64,000 nt of DNA from JBBPZA01 sp963728925. GTDB lineage: Bacteria > Actinomycetota > Thermoleophilia > Solirubrobacterales > Solirubrobacteraceae. The notes below the pieces were generated by a model. It made no database searches. It was not told the origin of the DNA and saw only the letters and a list, made by a program, of their open reading frames with translations. A program made the position numbers and the translations under genes. This document shows positions 24,646 through 33,522 of the stretch, one piece after another. Position 1 is the stretch's first letter. Each line of letters opens with the position of its first letter. The DNA lies in assembly GCA_963728925.1 (NCBI GenBank), contig CAVSMB010000031.1, positions 124,001-188,000 of the forward strand, read 5' to 3'.

Positions 24646-26598
24646 ATGGCCAACCTCCTGGGCCGCGAGACCTCCCCCTACCTGCTCCAGCACTCCGACA
24701 ACCCGGTGGACTGGCGCCCCTGGGGCGAGGAGGCCCTCGCCGAGGCGCGCCGCCGCGACGTGCCCCTGCTGGTCTCCATCGGGTACTCGGCCTGCCACTG
24801 GTGCCACGTGATGGAGCGCGAGTCCTTCGAGGACCCCGACATCGCGGCCCTGATGAACGAGCGGGTGGTGTCGGTCAAGGTCGATCGCGAGGAGCGCCCC
24901 GACGTCGACGCGATCTACATGGAGTTCGTGCAGGCGACCAGCGGCCACGGCGGCTGGCCCCTCAACGTCTTCGTCAGCCCCGACGGCGTCCCGTTCTACG
25001 GCGGCACCTACTTCCCGCCCGAGCCGCGCCCCGGGATGCCGGGCTGGCCGCAGGTCCTCGACGCGGTGGCCGACGCGTGGCGCGACAAGCGCGAGCAGAT
25101 CGAGGGCCAGGCGCCGACGGTGATCGCGCGCCTGCGTGGCGCGGCGGTCCTGCGCCCCTCCGAGCAGCCGCTCTCCCCCGGCGAGCTCGACGCCGCCGTC
25201 CAGGGCCTCGCCGAGCTCTACGACCGCGCCCACCCGGGCTTCGGGCGCGCTCCGAAGTTCCCGCCCGCCTCGGCGATCGAGTTCCTCCTCGCCCGCGGCG
25301 AGACCGACATGAGCGTCTCGATCCTGCGCGCGATGGCGGCCGGCGGCATCCACGACCAGGTGGGCGGCGGCTTCGCGCGCTACGCGGTCGACCACGCCTG
25401 GGTCGTGCCCCACTTCGAGAAGATGCTCTATGACAACGCGCTGCTCGCGCCTGCCTACCTGCACGGGTGGCTGCTCACCGGCGACAACGAGCTGCGGCGG
25501 GTCGCCGAGGGGACCCTGGACTGGATGCTGCGCGAGATGCGCGCGCCCGACGGCGGCTTCTCCGCCGCCCTGGACGCGGACTCCGAGGGAGTCGAGGGGA
25601 AGTTCTACGTCTGGACGCCTGCGCAGCTTCGCGAGGCGCTCGGCGACCGCGCCGACGAGGCCATCGCCTACTTCGGGGCGACCGAGCGCGGCAACTTCGA
25701 CGGGGCCAACGTGCTCGTGCGGGCGGGCGCCGCGCCGGAGGACCTCGACGCGATCGCCACGCGCCTGCTCGAGGTGCGCGAGCAGCGGGTGCGCCCGGGC
25801 CTCGACGACAAGCGCATCACCTCCTGGAACGCCCTCGCGCTGGCCGCGCTCGCCGAGGCGGGCGCCGTGCTCGAGCGCGAGGACTACCTCGACGCGGCGC
25901 GCGCCACCGCGCGCTTCCTGCTCGAGAGGGTACGCGGCGCCGACGGCGGCCTGCTGCGCATCTACAACCGCGGCGAGGCGAAGCTCCCAGGACTGCTCGA
26001 GGACCACGCGTTCCTCCTCGAGGCGCTGCTCACCCTCTACGAGGCGACCTTCGAGCCCGAGTGGTTCGCCGCCGCGCACGCGACGGCCGACGCCATGATC
26101 GAGCGCTTCGCCGACGAGGAGCACGGCGGGTTCTTCGCCACGCCGGCCGACGCCGGGGACCTCGTGGCGCGGCGCAAGGAGCTCGAGGACAGCCCCGTCC
26201 CCTCGGGGCAGTCGGCCGCCGCGCTCGGGCTGCTGCGGCTCGCCGCCCTGACCGGCGAGCACGCCTACGAGCGGCAGGCGCTCGACACGATCCGCCTGGT
26301 CCACGAGCTCGCCCCGCGTCACCCCAGCGCCTTCGGCCACCTCCTGCGCGCGATGGACTTCGCCCTCTCGGAGACCCGCGAGGTCGCCATCGTCGGCCCC
26401 GACCGCGGGCCGCTCGAGCGCGCCGTGCGGTCGAGCTTCCGCCCGCACATCGTCCTCGCGGGGGGCGAGAGCGACGGCGTCCCGCTGCTCGAGGGGCGCA
26501 TGCCCGTCGAGGGGCGAGCCGCCGCCTACGTCTGCGAGCATTTCGCCTGCCGGGCGCCGACGACCGACCCGGCCGAGCTCGAGCGCCTGCTCGCCTGA
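24646..26598 (+). CDS. DUF255 thioredoxin-like / glucosidase-like protein (YyaL family)
   Basis: A 650-residue protein of the highly conserved YyaL/SSP411 family. The first 170 residues are a thioredoxin-like DUF255 domain with the motif GYSACHWCHVMERESF and ERPDVDAIYM. The rest is an alpha/alpha barrel like that of N-acylglucosamine epimerases and glucosidases (GGGFARYAVDHAWVVPHFEKML, KRITSWNALALAALAEA). The biochemical role is unknown in bacteria; human SPATA20 is the homologue. It starts 37 bases from the divergent RidA start. Its TGA stop is exactly the target duplication of an adjoining insertion sequence; since TGA flanks both ends of the element, the stop was the same before the insertion. 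Confidence 0.92.
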   Translation: MANLLGRETSPYLLQHSDNPVDWRPWGEEALAEARRRDVPLLVSIGYSACHWCHVMERESFEDPDIAALMNERVVSVKVDREERPDVDAIYMEFVQATSGHGGWPLNVFVSPDGVPFYGGTYFPPEPRPGMPGWPQVLDAVADAWRDKREQIEGQAPTVIARLRGAAVLRPSEQPLSPGELDAAVQGLAELYDRAHPGFGRAPKFPPASAIEFLLARGETDMSVSILRAMAAGGIHDQVGGGFARYAVDHAWVVPHFEKMLYDNALLAPAYLHGWLLTGDNELRRVAEGTLDWMLREMRAPDGGFSAALDADSEGVEGKFYVWTPAQLREALGDRADEAIAYFGATERGNFDGANVLVRAGAAPEDLDAIATRLLEVREQRVRPGLDDKRITSWNALALAALAEAGAVLEREDYLDAARATARFLLERVRGADGGLLRIYNRGEAKLPGLLEDHAFLLEALLTLYEATFEPEWFAAAHATADAMIERFADEEHGGFFATPADAGDLVARRKELEDSPVPSGQSAAALGLLRLAALTGEHAYERQALDTIRLVHELAPRHPSAFGHLLRAMDFALSETREVAIVGPDRGPLERAVRSSFRPHIVLAGGESDGVPLLEGRMPVEGRAAAYVCEHFACRAPTTDPAELERLLA

Positions 26599-27509
26599 GA
26601 AGGTGTTTCGAAATAGAGGGTTTGCGGGCGTTATGTAGAACCGTGGGTGCGTGCCGCCCGAGCGCCGCTACCCCAGCGACCTGACCGATCGGCAGTGGGA
26701 ACTGATCGAGCCGTTGCTGCCCGAGCCGCCGGCGGGGCCGGCGGGCCGGCCACCAGAGCACAGCAAGCGGGAGATCGTCAACGCGATCCTGTACCTGACG
26801 CGCACGGGCTGCGCGTGGCGGATGCTGCCCAAGGACTTTCCGCCGTGGCAGACGGTGTACCGCTACTTCCGCGCCTGGGGGGAGGACGGCACGCTCGACC
26901 GGGTGCACGACGCGCTGCGCGAGCGGGTACGGGCCAAGCGCGAGGGGCGCAACCCAGAGCCCTCGGCGGGGATCGTCGACTCCCAGTCGGTCAAGGGCTC
27001 AGACACCGTCTCCAAGGGAACGCGCGGGTACGACGCGGGCAAGAAGATCAACGGCCGCAAGCGCCACATCATCACCGACACGCTCGGGCTGCTGCTGGTC
27101 GTGATGGTCACCGCCGCCTCGATCCAGGATCGCGACGGCGGCCGCGGGATCCTCAAACTGCTCAAGGGCGCGCTCCCCGGCGTGCGCCACATCTTCGCCG
27201 ACGGCGGCTACCAGGGACAGCTGATCGCGCTCGCCAAGCGCGCCTTCCAGGTCGTCGTCGAGGTCGTCAAGAAGCCCGCCGAGCAGATCGGCTTCGCGGT
27301 ACTGCCCCGCCGCTGGGTGGTCGAGCGCACCTTCTCCTGGCTTCTGCGCTGGCGACGGCTGGTGCGCGACTACGAACGCCTACCCGAGACCCACGAAGCG
27401 TTCGTCAAGTGGGCCATGGTCGGGCTCATGCTCAACCGCCTCTCGCCACCACCCGGACCCAGGCCCTGGGCCACCAACAAGAGGAGAGAATAAATTCCGA
27501 AACACCTTC
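26599..27509 (+). mobile_element. complete IS5-type insertion sequence, 911 bp
   Basis: Terminal inverted repeats start GAAGGTGTTTCG at 26599 and end with its complement at 27509. Sixteen bases match with one mismatch. The element is flanked on both sides by TGA (26596-26598 and 27510-27512), the 3-bp TNA-type duplication typical of the IS1031-like branch of IS5. It holds one intact transposase gene and looks recently active. It lies between the DUF255 gene and the MMPL transporter gene. Confidence 0.93.
26651..27493 (+). CDS. IS5-family DDE transposase
   Basis: A 280-residue transposase, starting with GTG at 26651. The N-terminal DUF4096 domain is YPSDLTDRQWELIEPLLP with CAWRMLPKDFPPWQTVYRYF. 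The catalytic triad is visible: Asp in GIVDSQSVKG, Asp in HIFADGGYQG and Glu in RRWVVERTFSWLLRWRRL. The conserved RKRHIITDTLG follows the first Asp. Length and motifs are complete, so the element may move by itself. It is read in one frame without the programmed frameshift found in some IS5 groups. Confidence 0.95.
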   Translation: MPPERRYPSDLTDRQWELIEPLLPEPPAGPAGRPPEHSKREIVNAILYLTRTGCAWRMLPKDFPPWQTVYRYFRAWGEDGTLDRVHDALRERVRAKREGRNPEPSAGIVDSQSVKGSDTVSKGTRGYDAGKKINGRKRHIITDTLGLLLVVMVTAASIQDRDGGRGILKLLKGALPGVRHIFADGGYQGQLIALAKRAFQVVVEVVKKPAEQIGFAVLPRRWVVERTFSWLLRWRRLVRDYERLPETHEAFVKWAMVGLMLNRLSPPPGPRPWATNKRRE

Positions 27510-27578
27510 TGATACCAAGGGTGGGGCCAGCCGTACTGCTGAAGAGCGCGCCGTCCGCTAGAACCCCGTGATCGCCGT

Positions 27579-29729
27579 ATGAGACGACTGCTGACCATCG
27601 CCACCGGCCGCCGTTCGAAGTGGGTCGTGGTCGTCGCGTGGTTCGTCATCGTCGCGGTCGCCGGCTCGTTCGCCGGCAAGTTCGAGGACGTCCAGAAGAA
27701 CGAGCCCTCGAGCTTCCTGCCCGGCAACGCCGAGTCGCTCAAGGCCAACGAGGTCACCAAGGGCTTCCCGTCGGGCGAGCAGCTCACGGCGATCGTCGTC
27801 TTCCAACGCGAGGGCGGGCTCACCCCCGCCGACCGGGCGCGGATCGCGAGGGCGCGGGCCTCGCTCAACGCGAACCCGCCGAAGACCGCGAGCCCCGCCG
27901 GGCCGATCATCGTCTCGCGCGATCGCAGCACCGCCCTGCTGGCCATGCAGGTCCGCCCCGGCGGTGAGTCCAAGCTGCTCACAGCCGCGGCGGACCGCAT
28001 CAAGGCGGCCGCGGGAGAGTCGAGCGGGGGGCTTCAGGTCAAGCTCACGGGCCCGCTCGGGTTCTCGTCCGACGCGATCGACGTCTTCGACCAGATCAAC
28101 GGGACGCTGCTGCTGGCGACGCTCGCGCTCGTCTTCGTCCTGCTCATCGTCATCTACCGCAGCCCGATCTTCTGGGTGATCCCGTTCTTCGCGGTCGTCG
28201 TTGCCGAGGTCTGCACACGAGGGCTCGGCTACGCGCTCGCCGAGGCCGGGGTGACGGTGAACGGGCAGTCGGCCGGCATCCTGCCCGTGCTCGTCTTCGG
28301 GGCGGGCACGGACTACGCGCTGCTCATCGTCGCGCGCTACCGCGAGGAGCTTCGCCGCCACCAGGACAGGCACGAGGCTGTGGCGCTCGCGATGCGGCGC
28401 GCCGGCCCGGCGATCGTCGCCTCGGGCCTCACGGTGATCGCCGCGCTGCTCACCCTCACGCTCGCCGAGGTCAACGGCACCGCCGGGCTCGGGCCGATCT
28501 GCGCGATGGGCATCGCGCTCGCCATGGTGTCGATGCTCACGTTGCTCCCGGCCCTGCTGGCGATCGGCGGCCGGCGCGCGTTCTGGCCGTTCATCCCGCG
28601 CTTCGGAGGCGAGGGCGCCGACGAGACGCACGGGGCCTGGCGCCGCGTGGGCGAGCGGGTCGCCCGCCGGCCGCGGCCGGTGTGGATCGGCTCGATCGCG
28701 GCCCTCGTCGTGCTCGCACTGGGCTCGCTGCAGGTCGACACCGGCCTGACCAGCGGCAACCAGTTCCGCGGCGACGTCGACTCGGTCGAGGGCCAGAAGC
28801 TCGTGTCGCGCGCCTTCCCGGCCGGCGCCAACGCGCCGACGAACGTGATCGTCCCCGACGTCGCCCGCGTGGGCGCCGTCCAAGCCTCGCTGCGGAGGAC
28901 ACCGGGCGTCGCCGCGGTCGGCCCGGTGGAGCGCGGCGCTCCGGGCGCCCGTTTCGACGTCATCCTGCGTCCGGACCCCTACAGCCAGACCGCCTTCGAC
29001 CTCGTGCCCGGGCTACGCGCGGCGGCCAGGGCGGCCGGAGGCGATCAGGTGCTGGTCGGCGGTCCGACCGCGGAGGAGCGCGACCTGCGCGTGGCCTCCG
29101 CCCGCGACAACCGCGTGGTCGTGCCGATCGCGCTGTTCGTCGTCTTCCTCATCCTCGCCTTCCTGCTGCGCGCGCTCGTCGCGCCGCTCATCCTCATCGG
29201 GACGGTGATCCTCTCCTTCGCGGCGGCGATGGGCGTGGGGATCTTCTTCTTCAACAACGTCTTCGACTTCCCCGGCATCGATCCGTCGTTGCCGCTCTAC
29301 GGCTTCATCTTCCTGGTTGCCCTGGGGGTCGACTACAACATCTTCCTCATGGCCCGCGTGCGCGAGGAGGCCCAGCAGTGGGGGACGCGGCAGGGGATGA
29401 TCCGCGGGCTGGCCGTAACCGGCGCGGTGATCACCTCGGCCGGCATCGTGCTCGCCGGGACGTTCTCCACGCTCGCCGTGCTGCCGCTCGTCTTCCTGAC
29501 CGAGATCGGCTTCGTGATCGCCTTCGGCGTGCTGCTGGACACCTTCCTCGTGCGCTCGGTCCTCGTGCCGGCGCTCACCTTCGAGCTCGGCCCGAGGATC
29601 TGGCTGCCCTCGACGCTCGGCCACGCGCTCGATCGCCGCGACCGGGTCGACGCCGACCGCATCGCGGAGGACGGGGGCGACGGTCGGGCGCCGGACCGCG
29701 CGCCCGAGCCGGCCGTCGAGCCCGAGTAG
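27579..29729 (+). CDS. MMPL/RND-family membrane transporter
   Basis: A 716-residue twelve-helix transporter. One helix is near 17-37, then a large outside loop, five helices at about 170-330, a seventh near 370, a second loop, and five more at about 520-680. MMPL signatures occur in both halves: GAGTDYALLIVARYREEL and ALGVDYNIFLMARVREE, with the proton-relay Asp-Tyr pairs. In related actinobacteria such proteins export lipids or drugs. The C-terminal tail is hydrophilic and acidic. ATG 27579 gives the standard start. The IS element lies 69 bases upstream, so its outward reading could influence expression. Confidence 0.94.
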   Translation: MRRLLTIATGRRSKWVVVVAWFVIVAVAGSFAGKFEDVQKNEPSSFLPGNAESLKANEVTKGFPSGEQLTAIVVFQREGGLTPADRARIARARASLNANPPKTASPAGPIIVSRDRSTALLAMQVRPGGESKLLTAAADRIKAAAGESSGGLQVKLTGPLGFSSDAIDVFDQINGTLLLATLALVFVLLIVIYRSPIFWVIPFFAVVVAEVCTRGLGYALAEAGVTVNGQSAGILPVLVFGAGTDYALLIVARYREELRRHQDRHEAVALAMRRAGPAIVASGLTVIAALLTLTLAEVNGTAGLGPICAMGIALAMVSMLTLLPALLAIGGRRAFWPFIPRFGGEGADETHGAWRRVGERVARRPRPVWIGSIAALVVLALGSLQVDTGLTSGNQFRGDVDSVEGQKLVSRAFPAGANAPTNVIVPDVARVGAVQASLRRTPGVAAVGPVERGAPGARFDVILRPDPYSQTAFDLVPGLRAAARAAGGDQVLVGGPTAEERDLRVASARDNRVVVPIALFVVFLILAFLLRALVAPLILIGTVILSFAAAMGVGIFFFNNVFDFPGIDPSLPLYGFIFLVALGVDYNIFLMARVREEAQQWGTRQGMIRGLAVTGAVITSAGIVLAGTFSTLAVLPLVFLTEIGFVIAFGVLLDTFLVRSVLVPALTFELGPRIWLPSTLGHALDRRDRVDADRIAEDGGDGRAPDRAPEPAVEPE

Positions 29730-30129
29730 CGCCGCAGACCCCGCCTTCGTCGCGGTCTCGCCACGGCTATGCGGGATCTCGGCGGCCCGGTGATCGGTGA
29801 CGTTCGCGCCGCCGCCGAACTCGACGCGGCACGCGAGCTTCCGTCGCTCCTCGGTCGCTCGTTCTCGTCACGAGCGACCTCGCTCGTCGCCTGCGTTCCC
29901 TCCTGGGACGTCGACACCGGAGCGTGGGTCGCTGGCCTCGTCGCGTGGGCCTGCCACGTCTCGGGTGCGCGAGGCGACGTGCTCGTCGCCGTCCGGGTGG
30001 CTGCCGAGAGCCCGGCGGCGGCGCTGCAGCGAGGCGCGCGCAGGCACCCCGATCTTGCCCGCGGCCGACGCGCGCGCGGCCGCTGATGCATCTATAGGCA
30101 AGGGCGCGCAGCCGGTAGCTTCCGTCCTC
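29730..30129. other. 400-bp gap: REP-like palindrome and a doubtful 105-codon frame
   Basis: Between the MMPL and GntR genes. A plus-strand frame at 29769-30086 (105 codons) has no recognised family and weaker third-base GC than real genes nearby, and the palindrome at 29845-29899 lies inside it. I do not call it a gene. The GntR promoter is expected in the last 60 bases. Confidence 0.5.
29845..29899 (-). repeat. REP-like palindromic element, copy B
   Basis: Read on the minus strand it opens with GGAACGCAGG and closes with CGAGCGACCGAGGAGCG. A perfect 8-bp stem (ACGAGCGA with TCGCTCGT) lies at 29870-29887. Its ends match those of the copy inside dnaE2 (43510-43555) while the stems differ, as in repetitive extragenic palindromes. 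Confidence 0.5.
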
Positions 30130-30846
30130 ATGGAGCGCACCGTGGCGGCCGCGGCCGTCTTCGAGCCGGTCCAGCCGCCGACCACCTTCGAGGAGACTGT
30201 CGAGCGGCTCGGCATCGCGATCCGGCTCGGGATCCTCGCGCCCGCGCAGCGGTTGCCGGCCGAGCGCGACCTCGCCGACCAGCTCGGGATCTCGCGCTCG
30301 ACCCTGCGCCAGGCGATCACCACGCTCGTCCAGAGCGGCCACCTCGTCTCGGTCCGCGGACGCGGCGGCGGGACGTTCGTGGTCGAGCGGCCGCCGCTCG
30401 CCGAGGGGCCGGCTGGTGCGCTGCCCGACGACTGGCGCGAGATCCTCGACATGCGGACCGCGGTGGAGACGGGGGTCGCCGTGCTCGCGGCCGAGCGCGC
30501 CGACGCCGAGGACCGCGCGCGCCTGCGGGCGCTCGTGGACCAGATGGCCGGCGCGCTGGACCCGCCCTTCGACCCCTACCGGCGCGCGGACATCGCCTTC
30601 CACATGGCGCTGGCCGAGGCGACGCGCGCGCCGCGGCTCGTCGCCGCGATGACCGAGGTCCAGAGCGAGATCTCAGAGCTCATCGCGCACATCGCCCACC
30701 CGCACCCCGTGCTCGAGCACTCCAACGCCGAGCACCGCCGCCTCATCGAGGCGCTCGGGCGCCACGACGGCGCGCGCGCCGTGATCATCATGCGCCGCCA
30801 CCTGGAGGGGACCGAGCACATCCTCGCCGGGCTGCGGCCGGCCTGA
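30130..30846 (+). CDS. FadR-type GntR transcription regulator
   Basis: A 238-residue regulator. The N-terminal winged helix (about 15-85) reads LGIAIRLGILAPAQRLPAERDLADQLGISRSTLRQAITTL and continues with HLVSVRGRGGGTFVV. The C-terminal FCD helical domain has the metal or ligand His residues in the pattern FHMALAEAT and NAEHRRLIEAL. FCD regulators often sense carboxylic or amino acids. It converges with the dimethylglycine-dehydrogenase-like gene with only 11 bases between stops, and repeated GCCGTA sites in the dehydrogenase/permease promoter region are possible operators. That link is inference. Confidence 0.9.
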   Translation: MERTVAAAAVFEPVQPPTTFEETVERLGIAIRLGILAPAQRLPAERDLADQLGISRSTLRQAITTLVQSGHLVSVRGRGGGTFVVERPPLAEGPAGALPDDWREILDMRTAVETGVAVLAAERADAEDRARLRALVDQMAGALDPPFDPYRRADIAFHMALAEATRAPRLVAAMTEVQSEISELIAHIAHPHPVLEHSNAEHRRLIEALGRHDGARAVIIMRRHLEGTEHILAGLRPA

Positions 30847-30857
30847 GCGGGCCCCCT

Positions 30858-33344
30858 CTACCCGCCGACCCGCTGCGCCTCGTCGCCGCGCACCCGAGCT
30901 CCCTCGGGGTCGAAGAGCGGCTCGCTGACGGCCTCGCCACGGACCCAGTCGCCGAAGATGTCGACCTCGACCGCGCTGCCGACCTCGACCTCTGGTGGCA
31001 AGTAGGCGTACGCGATCGAGCGCTCGACGGTGTAGCCGTAGCCGCCGGTGGTCACGCGGCCGACGACCTCGCCCCCGGCGCGAACCGGCTCGTTGCCCAG
31101 CGCCACCGAGCGCGGGTCCTCGAGCACGAGGCAGCGCAACCGGTGGCGGGGACCCTCTTCCCGTGCACGGGCGAGCGCGTCGCGCCCGACGAAGCCTCCC
31201 TCCTTGTCGAGCTTCACGCAAAACCCGAGCCCACCCTCCCACGGCGTCTCGTCGGGAGTGATGTCAGCCGCCCACACGCGGTAGCCCTTCTCAAGCCGCA
31301 GCGTGTCGATGGCCCGGTAGCCACCGGCGACAAGCCCCAACGGGGCGCCGCTCTCCCACAGCGTCCTCCACAACCCGAGGCCGTACTCGGTCGGGCAGTA
31401 CAGCTCCCAGCCGAGCTCCCCGGCGAAGGTCACGCGCAGCGCGCGAACCGGGACGTCGCCGACGGCGAGCTCGCGCATGGTCATGTACGGGAAGGCCGCG
31501 TCGTCGAGCCGTGCGGGGGTCAGCGGCGCGAGGACGTCGCGCGCCCGAGGCCCCCACAGCGCGAAGGTCGCCCAGCGGGCAGTCACGTCGCTGACCCGGA
31601 CCGAGCCGTCGGCCGGGGCGTGGCGGCGGATCCAGCCGAGGTCGTGGTTGCCGAACGCCGTTCCCGTCACGATCGAGAAGAGCTGCTCCTCGACGCGGGT
31701 CACGGTGAAATCGCACTCGATCCCGCCTCGCGTGTTGCACATCTGGGTGTAGGTGATCGCCCCGACCGCTCTCGCGACGCGGTTGTCGCACAGCCCCTCG
31801 AGGAAGGCCGCCGCATCGGGCCCCGACACCTCGAGCTTGGCGAAGGAGGACTCGTCGAAGAGCCCGGCGTGCTGGCGCGTGCCGGCGTGCTCGGCGCCGA
31901 TCGCCGGTGACCAGAGGCGCCCGGCCCAGCCCCGCGGCCGCAGGCCCTCGTCGCCCGCCGCCGCGTTGGCCTCGTACCAGTTCACTCGCTCCCAGCCCGA
32001 CTTCTCGCCGAACGCCGCGCCGTGCTCTCGATGCCAGGGATACACGCTCGACATCCGCAGCGGGCGCCCGGCGAGGCGCTCGTGGCCCGGGTAGCGGATG
32101 TCGTAGTAGGTCTCATAGACCTCGCGCGCTCGCTTGAGCGTGTAGCGCGGCGAGCGATAGTGCGCGCCGAAGCGCCGCACGTCCATCTCCCACAGGTCGA
32201 GACTCGGCTCGCCGTCGTGGATCCACTCGGCCACCACGCGGCCGATGCCGCCCGCGCCGGCGAGCCCGTGGGCGCAGAAGCCCGCGGCGACGAAGAAGCC
32301 GCGAACCTCGGTCTCGCCGAGGCAGAACTCGCCGTCGGGCGTGAAGGCCTCCGGGCCGTTGATGAGGCGCGTGATCCGCGCCTCCTCGAGGTCGGGCACG
32401 CGATGGCGCGCGTTGACCACGATCTCCTCGAAGCGCTCCCACTCCTCCTCGAGCAGCCGCCCGTTGAAGTCGGGCGGGATCGCGTCGAGGCCGTGGTCGT
32501 CCAGCGACCACGGCGCCGGGTGGCGCTCGTAGCCGCCCATGACGAGGCCCGCGCCCTCCTCGCGGAAGTAGACGAGCCCGTCGGGGTCACGCAGCGTCGG
32601 CAGGTGCTCGACGTCGGCGCGGTCGCGGAAGGGCTGGGTGACGAGGTACTCGTGCTCCATCGGCACGATCGGGACGCGCACGCCGGCCAGGCGCGCGATC
32701 TCCGCCGCGAACATGCCGCCGGCGTCGACCACGACCTCGGCCTCGATGTCGCCCCACTGCGTCCGGACCCCGCGCACCCGCCCGTCGTCCACGTCGATCC
32801 CGGTGACGCGCGTGTGGGTGAAGACGCGGCAGCCTCCGCGCCGCGCGCCGTCGGCCAGCGCGTAGGTGAGCTGGGAGGGATCGAGGTAGCCGTCGCTGGG
32901 CAGGAACACCGCGCCGAGCACGCCGTCGGTGGTCATGAGCGGGAAGCGCGCCTGCGCCTCCTGCGCGGTGATGAGCTCGAGCGGCAGCCCAAAAGTCTTG
33001 GCCCACGCCGCCTGGCGGCCCAGCTCCTCCATGCGCTCGGGAGAGGACGCGAGCCGCAGCGAGCCGACCTCGCTCCAGCCCGGGTCGAACTCGGACTCCT
33101 CGCGCAGGCGGCGGTAGAGCTCGACGGAGTGCATCATCATCTTCGTGAGCGAGACCGAGCCGCGCAGCTGGCCCACGAGGCCGGCGGAGTGGAAGGTCGA
33201 GCCGCTCGTCAGCTCGTTGCGGTCGAGCAGCACGACGTCGCGCTCGCCGAGCTGCGCCAGGTGGTAAGCGATCGACGCGCCGCCAACGCCCCCGCCGGCG
33301 ATGACCACGCGGGCGCGGTCGGGGAGCTCACGCGGGCGCGGCAT
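30858..33344 (-). CDS. dimethylglycine/sarcosine dehydrogenase-like enzyme (FAD + GcvT domains)
   Basis: An 828-residue two-part enzyme. Residues 1-400 are a DAO-type FAD oxidoreductase: VVIAGGGVGGASIAYHLA binds FAD, and GSTFHSAGL carries His52 at the place of the covalent flavin link in dimethylglycine dehydrogenases. Residues about 430-815 are a GcvT-like folate domain, including DESSFAKLEVSGPDA, LGWELYCPTEYG and IDTLRLEKGYRVWAADI. Family members demethylate dimethylglycine or sarcosine and pass the one-carbon unit to tetrahydrofolate. It is divergent from an APC permease, and they share a promoter region with repeated motifs. The exact methylated amine is not determinable. An ATG at 33344 fits the FAD-domain start. 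Confidence 0.9.
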   Translation of the reverse strand: MPRPRELPDRARVVIAGGGVGGASIAYHLAQLGERDVVLLDRNELTSGSTFHSAGLVGQLRGSVSLTKMMMHSVELYRRLREESEFDPGWSEVGSLRLASSPERMEELGRQAAWAKTFGLPLELITAQEAQARFPLMTTDGVLGAVFLPSDGYLDPSQLTYALADGARRGGCRVFTHTRVTGIDVDDGRVRGVRTQWGDIEAEVVVDAGGMFAAEIARLAGVRVPIVPMEHEYLVTQPFRDRADVEHLPTLRDPDGLVYFREEGAGLVMGGYERHPAPWSLDDHGLDAIPPDFNGRLLEEEWERFEEIVVNARHRVPDLEEARITRLINGPEAFTPDGEFCLGETEVRGFFVAAGFCAHGLAGAGGIGRVVAEWIHDGEPSLDLWEMDVRRFGAHYRSPRYTLKRAREVYETYYDIRYPGHERLAGRPLRMSSVYPWHREHGAAFGEKSGWERVNWYEANAAAGDEGLRPRGWAGRLWSPAIGAEHAGTRQHAGLFDESSFAKLEVSGPDAAAFLEGLCDNRVARAVGAITYTQMCNTRGGIECDFTVTRVEEQLFSIVTGTAFGNHDLGWIRRHAPADGSVRVSDVTARWATFALWGPRARDVLAPLTPARLDDAAFPYMTMRELAVGDVPVRALRVTFAGELGWELYCPTEYGLGLWRTLWESGAPLGLVAGGYRAIDTLRLEKGYRVWAADITPDETPWEGGLGFCVKLDKEGGFVGRDALARAREEGPRHRLRCLVLEDPRSVALGNEPVRAGGEVVGRVTTGGYGYTVERSIAYAYLPPEVEVGSAVEVDIFGDWVRGEAVSEPLFDPEGARVRGDEAQRVGG

Positions 33345-33382
33345 CGGCGAGGTCGGACGCGGTCATTGGTGTGCCGCGCGGA

Positions 33383-33484
33383 CCTTACGGCACGGGGTCG
33401 AGAAGCGCTGGACCGGCTGGCGGTTGACTGCCAGCCGTCGCTCGCCGTATGTTTGAACGCGCCGTAAGGACGGTTCGCCGTACC
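33383..33484. promoter_or_regulatory. cluster of GCCGTA motifs between DMGDH-like and permease genes
   Basis: The core GCCGTA occurs four times in about 100 bases. CCTTACGGC (33383-33391) and GCCGTAAGG (33461-33469) form a perfect 9-bp inverted pair. CGCCGTATGTTTGA and CGCCGTACCTTTGA (from about 33445 and 33478) are a direct pair. A 7-bp stem GGCTGGC/GCCAGCC lies at 33415-33436. These could be operators for the divergent genes; the regulator is unknown. Confidence 0.5.
33424..33453 (+). promoter_or_regulatory. putative promoter of the APC permease
   Basis: TTGACT (33424-33429), an 18-base spacer and TATGTT (33448-33453), about 70 bases before the ATG. A strong ribosome site GGAGGAG lies at 33511-33517. 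Confidence 0.45.
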
Positions 33485-33522
33485 TTTGACCAGGGCCCGC
33501 CGGAGACCGAGGAGGAGTGTCG

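Noticed and set aside
24619..26541. Minus-strand frame opposite the DUF255 gene
   Set aside because: Antisense shadow; the DUF255 motifs on the plus strand are unmistakable.
29769..30086. 105-codon plus-strand frame before gntR
   Set aside because: No family, weaker codon bias, and it contains the palindromic element; kept only as a note in the gap entry.
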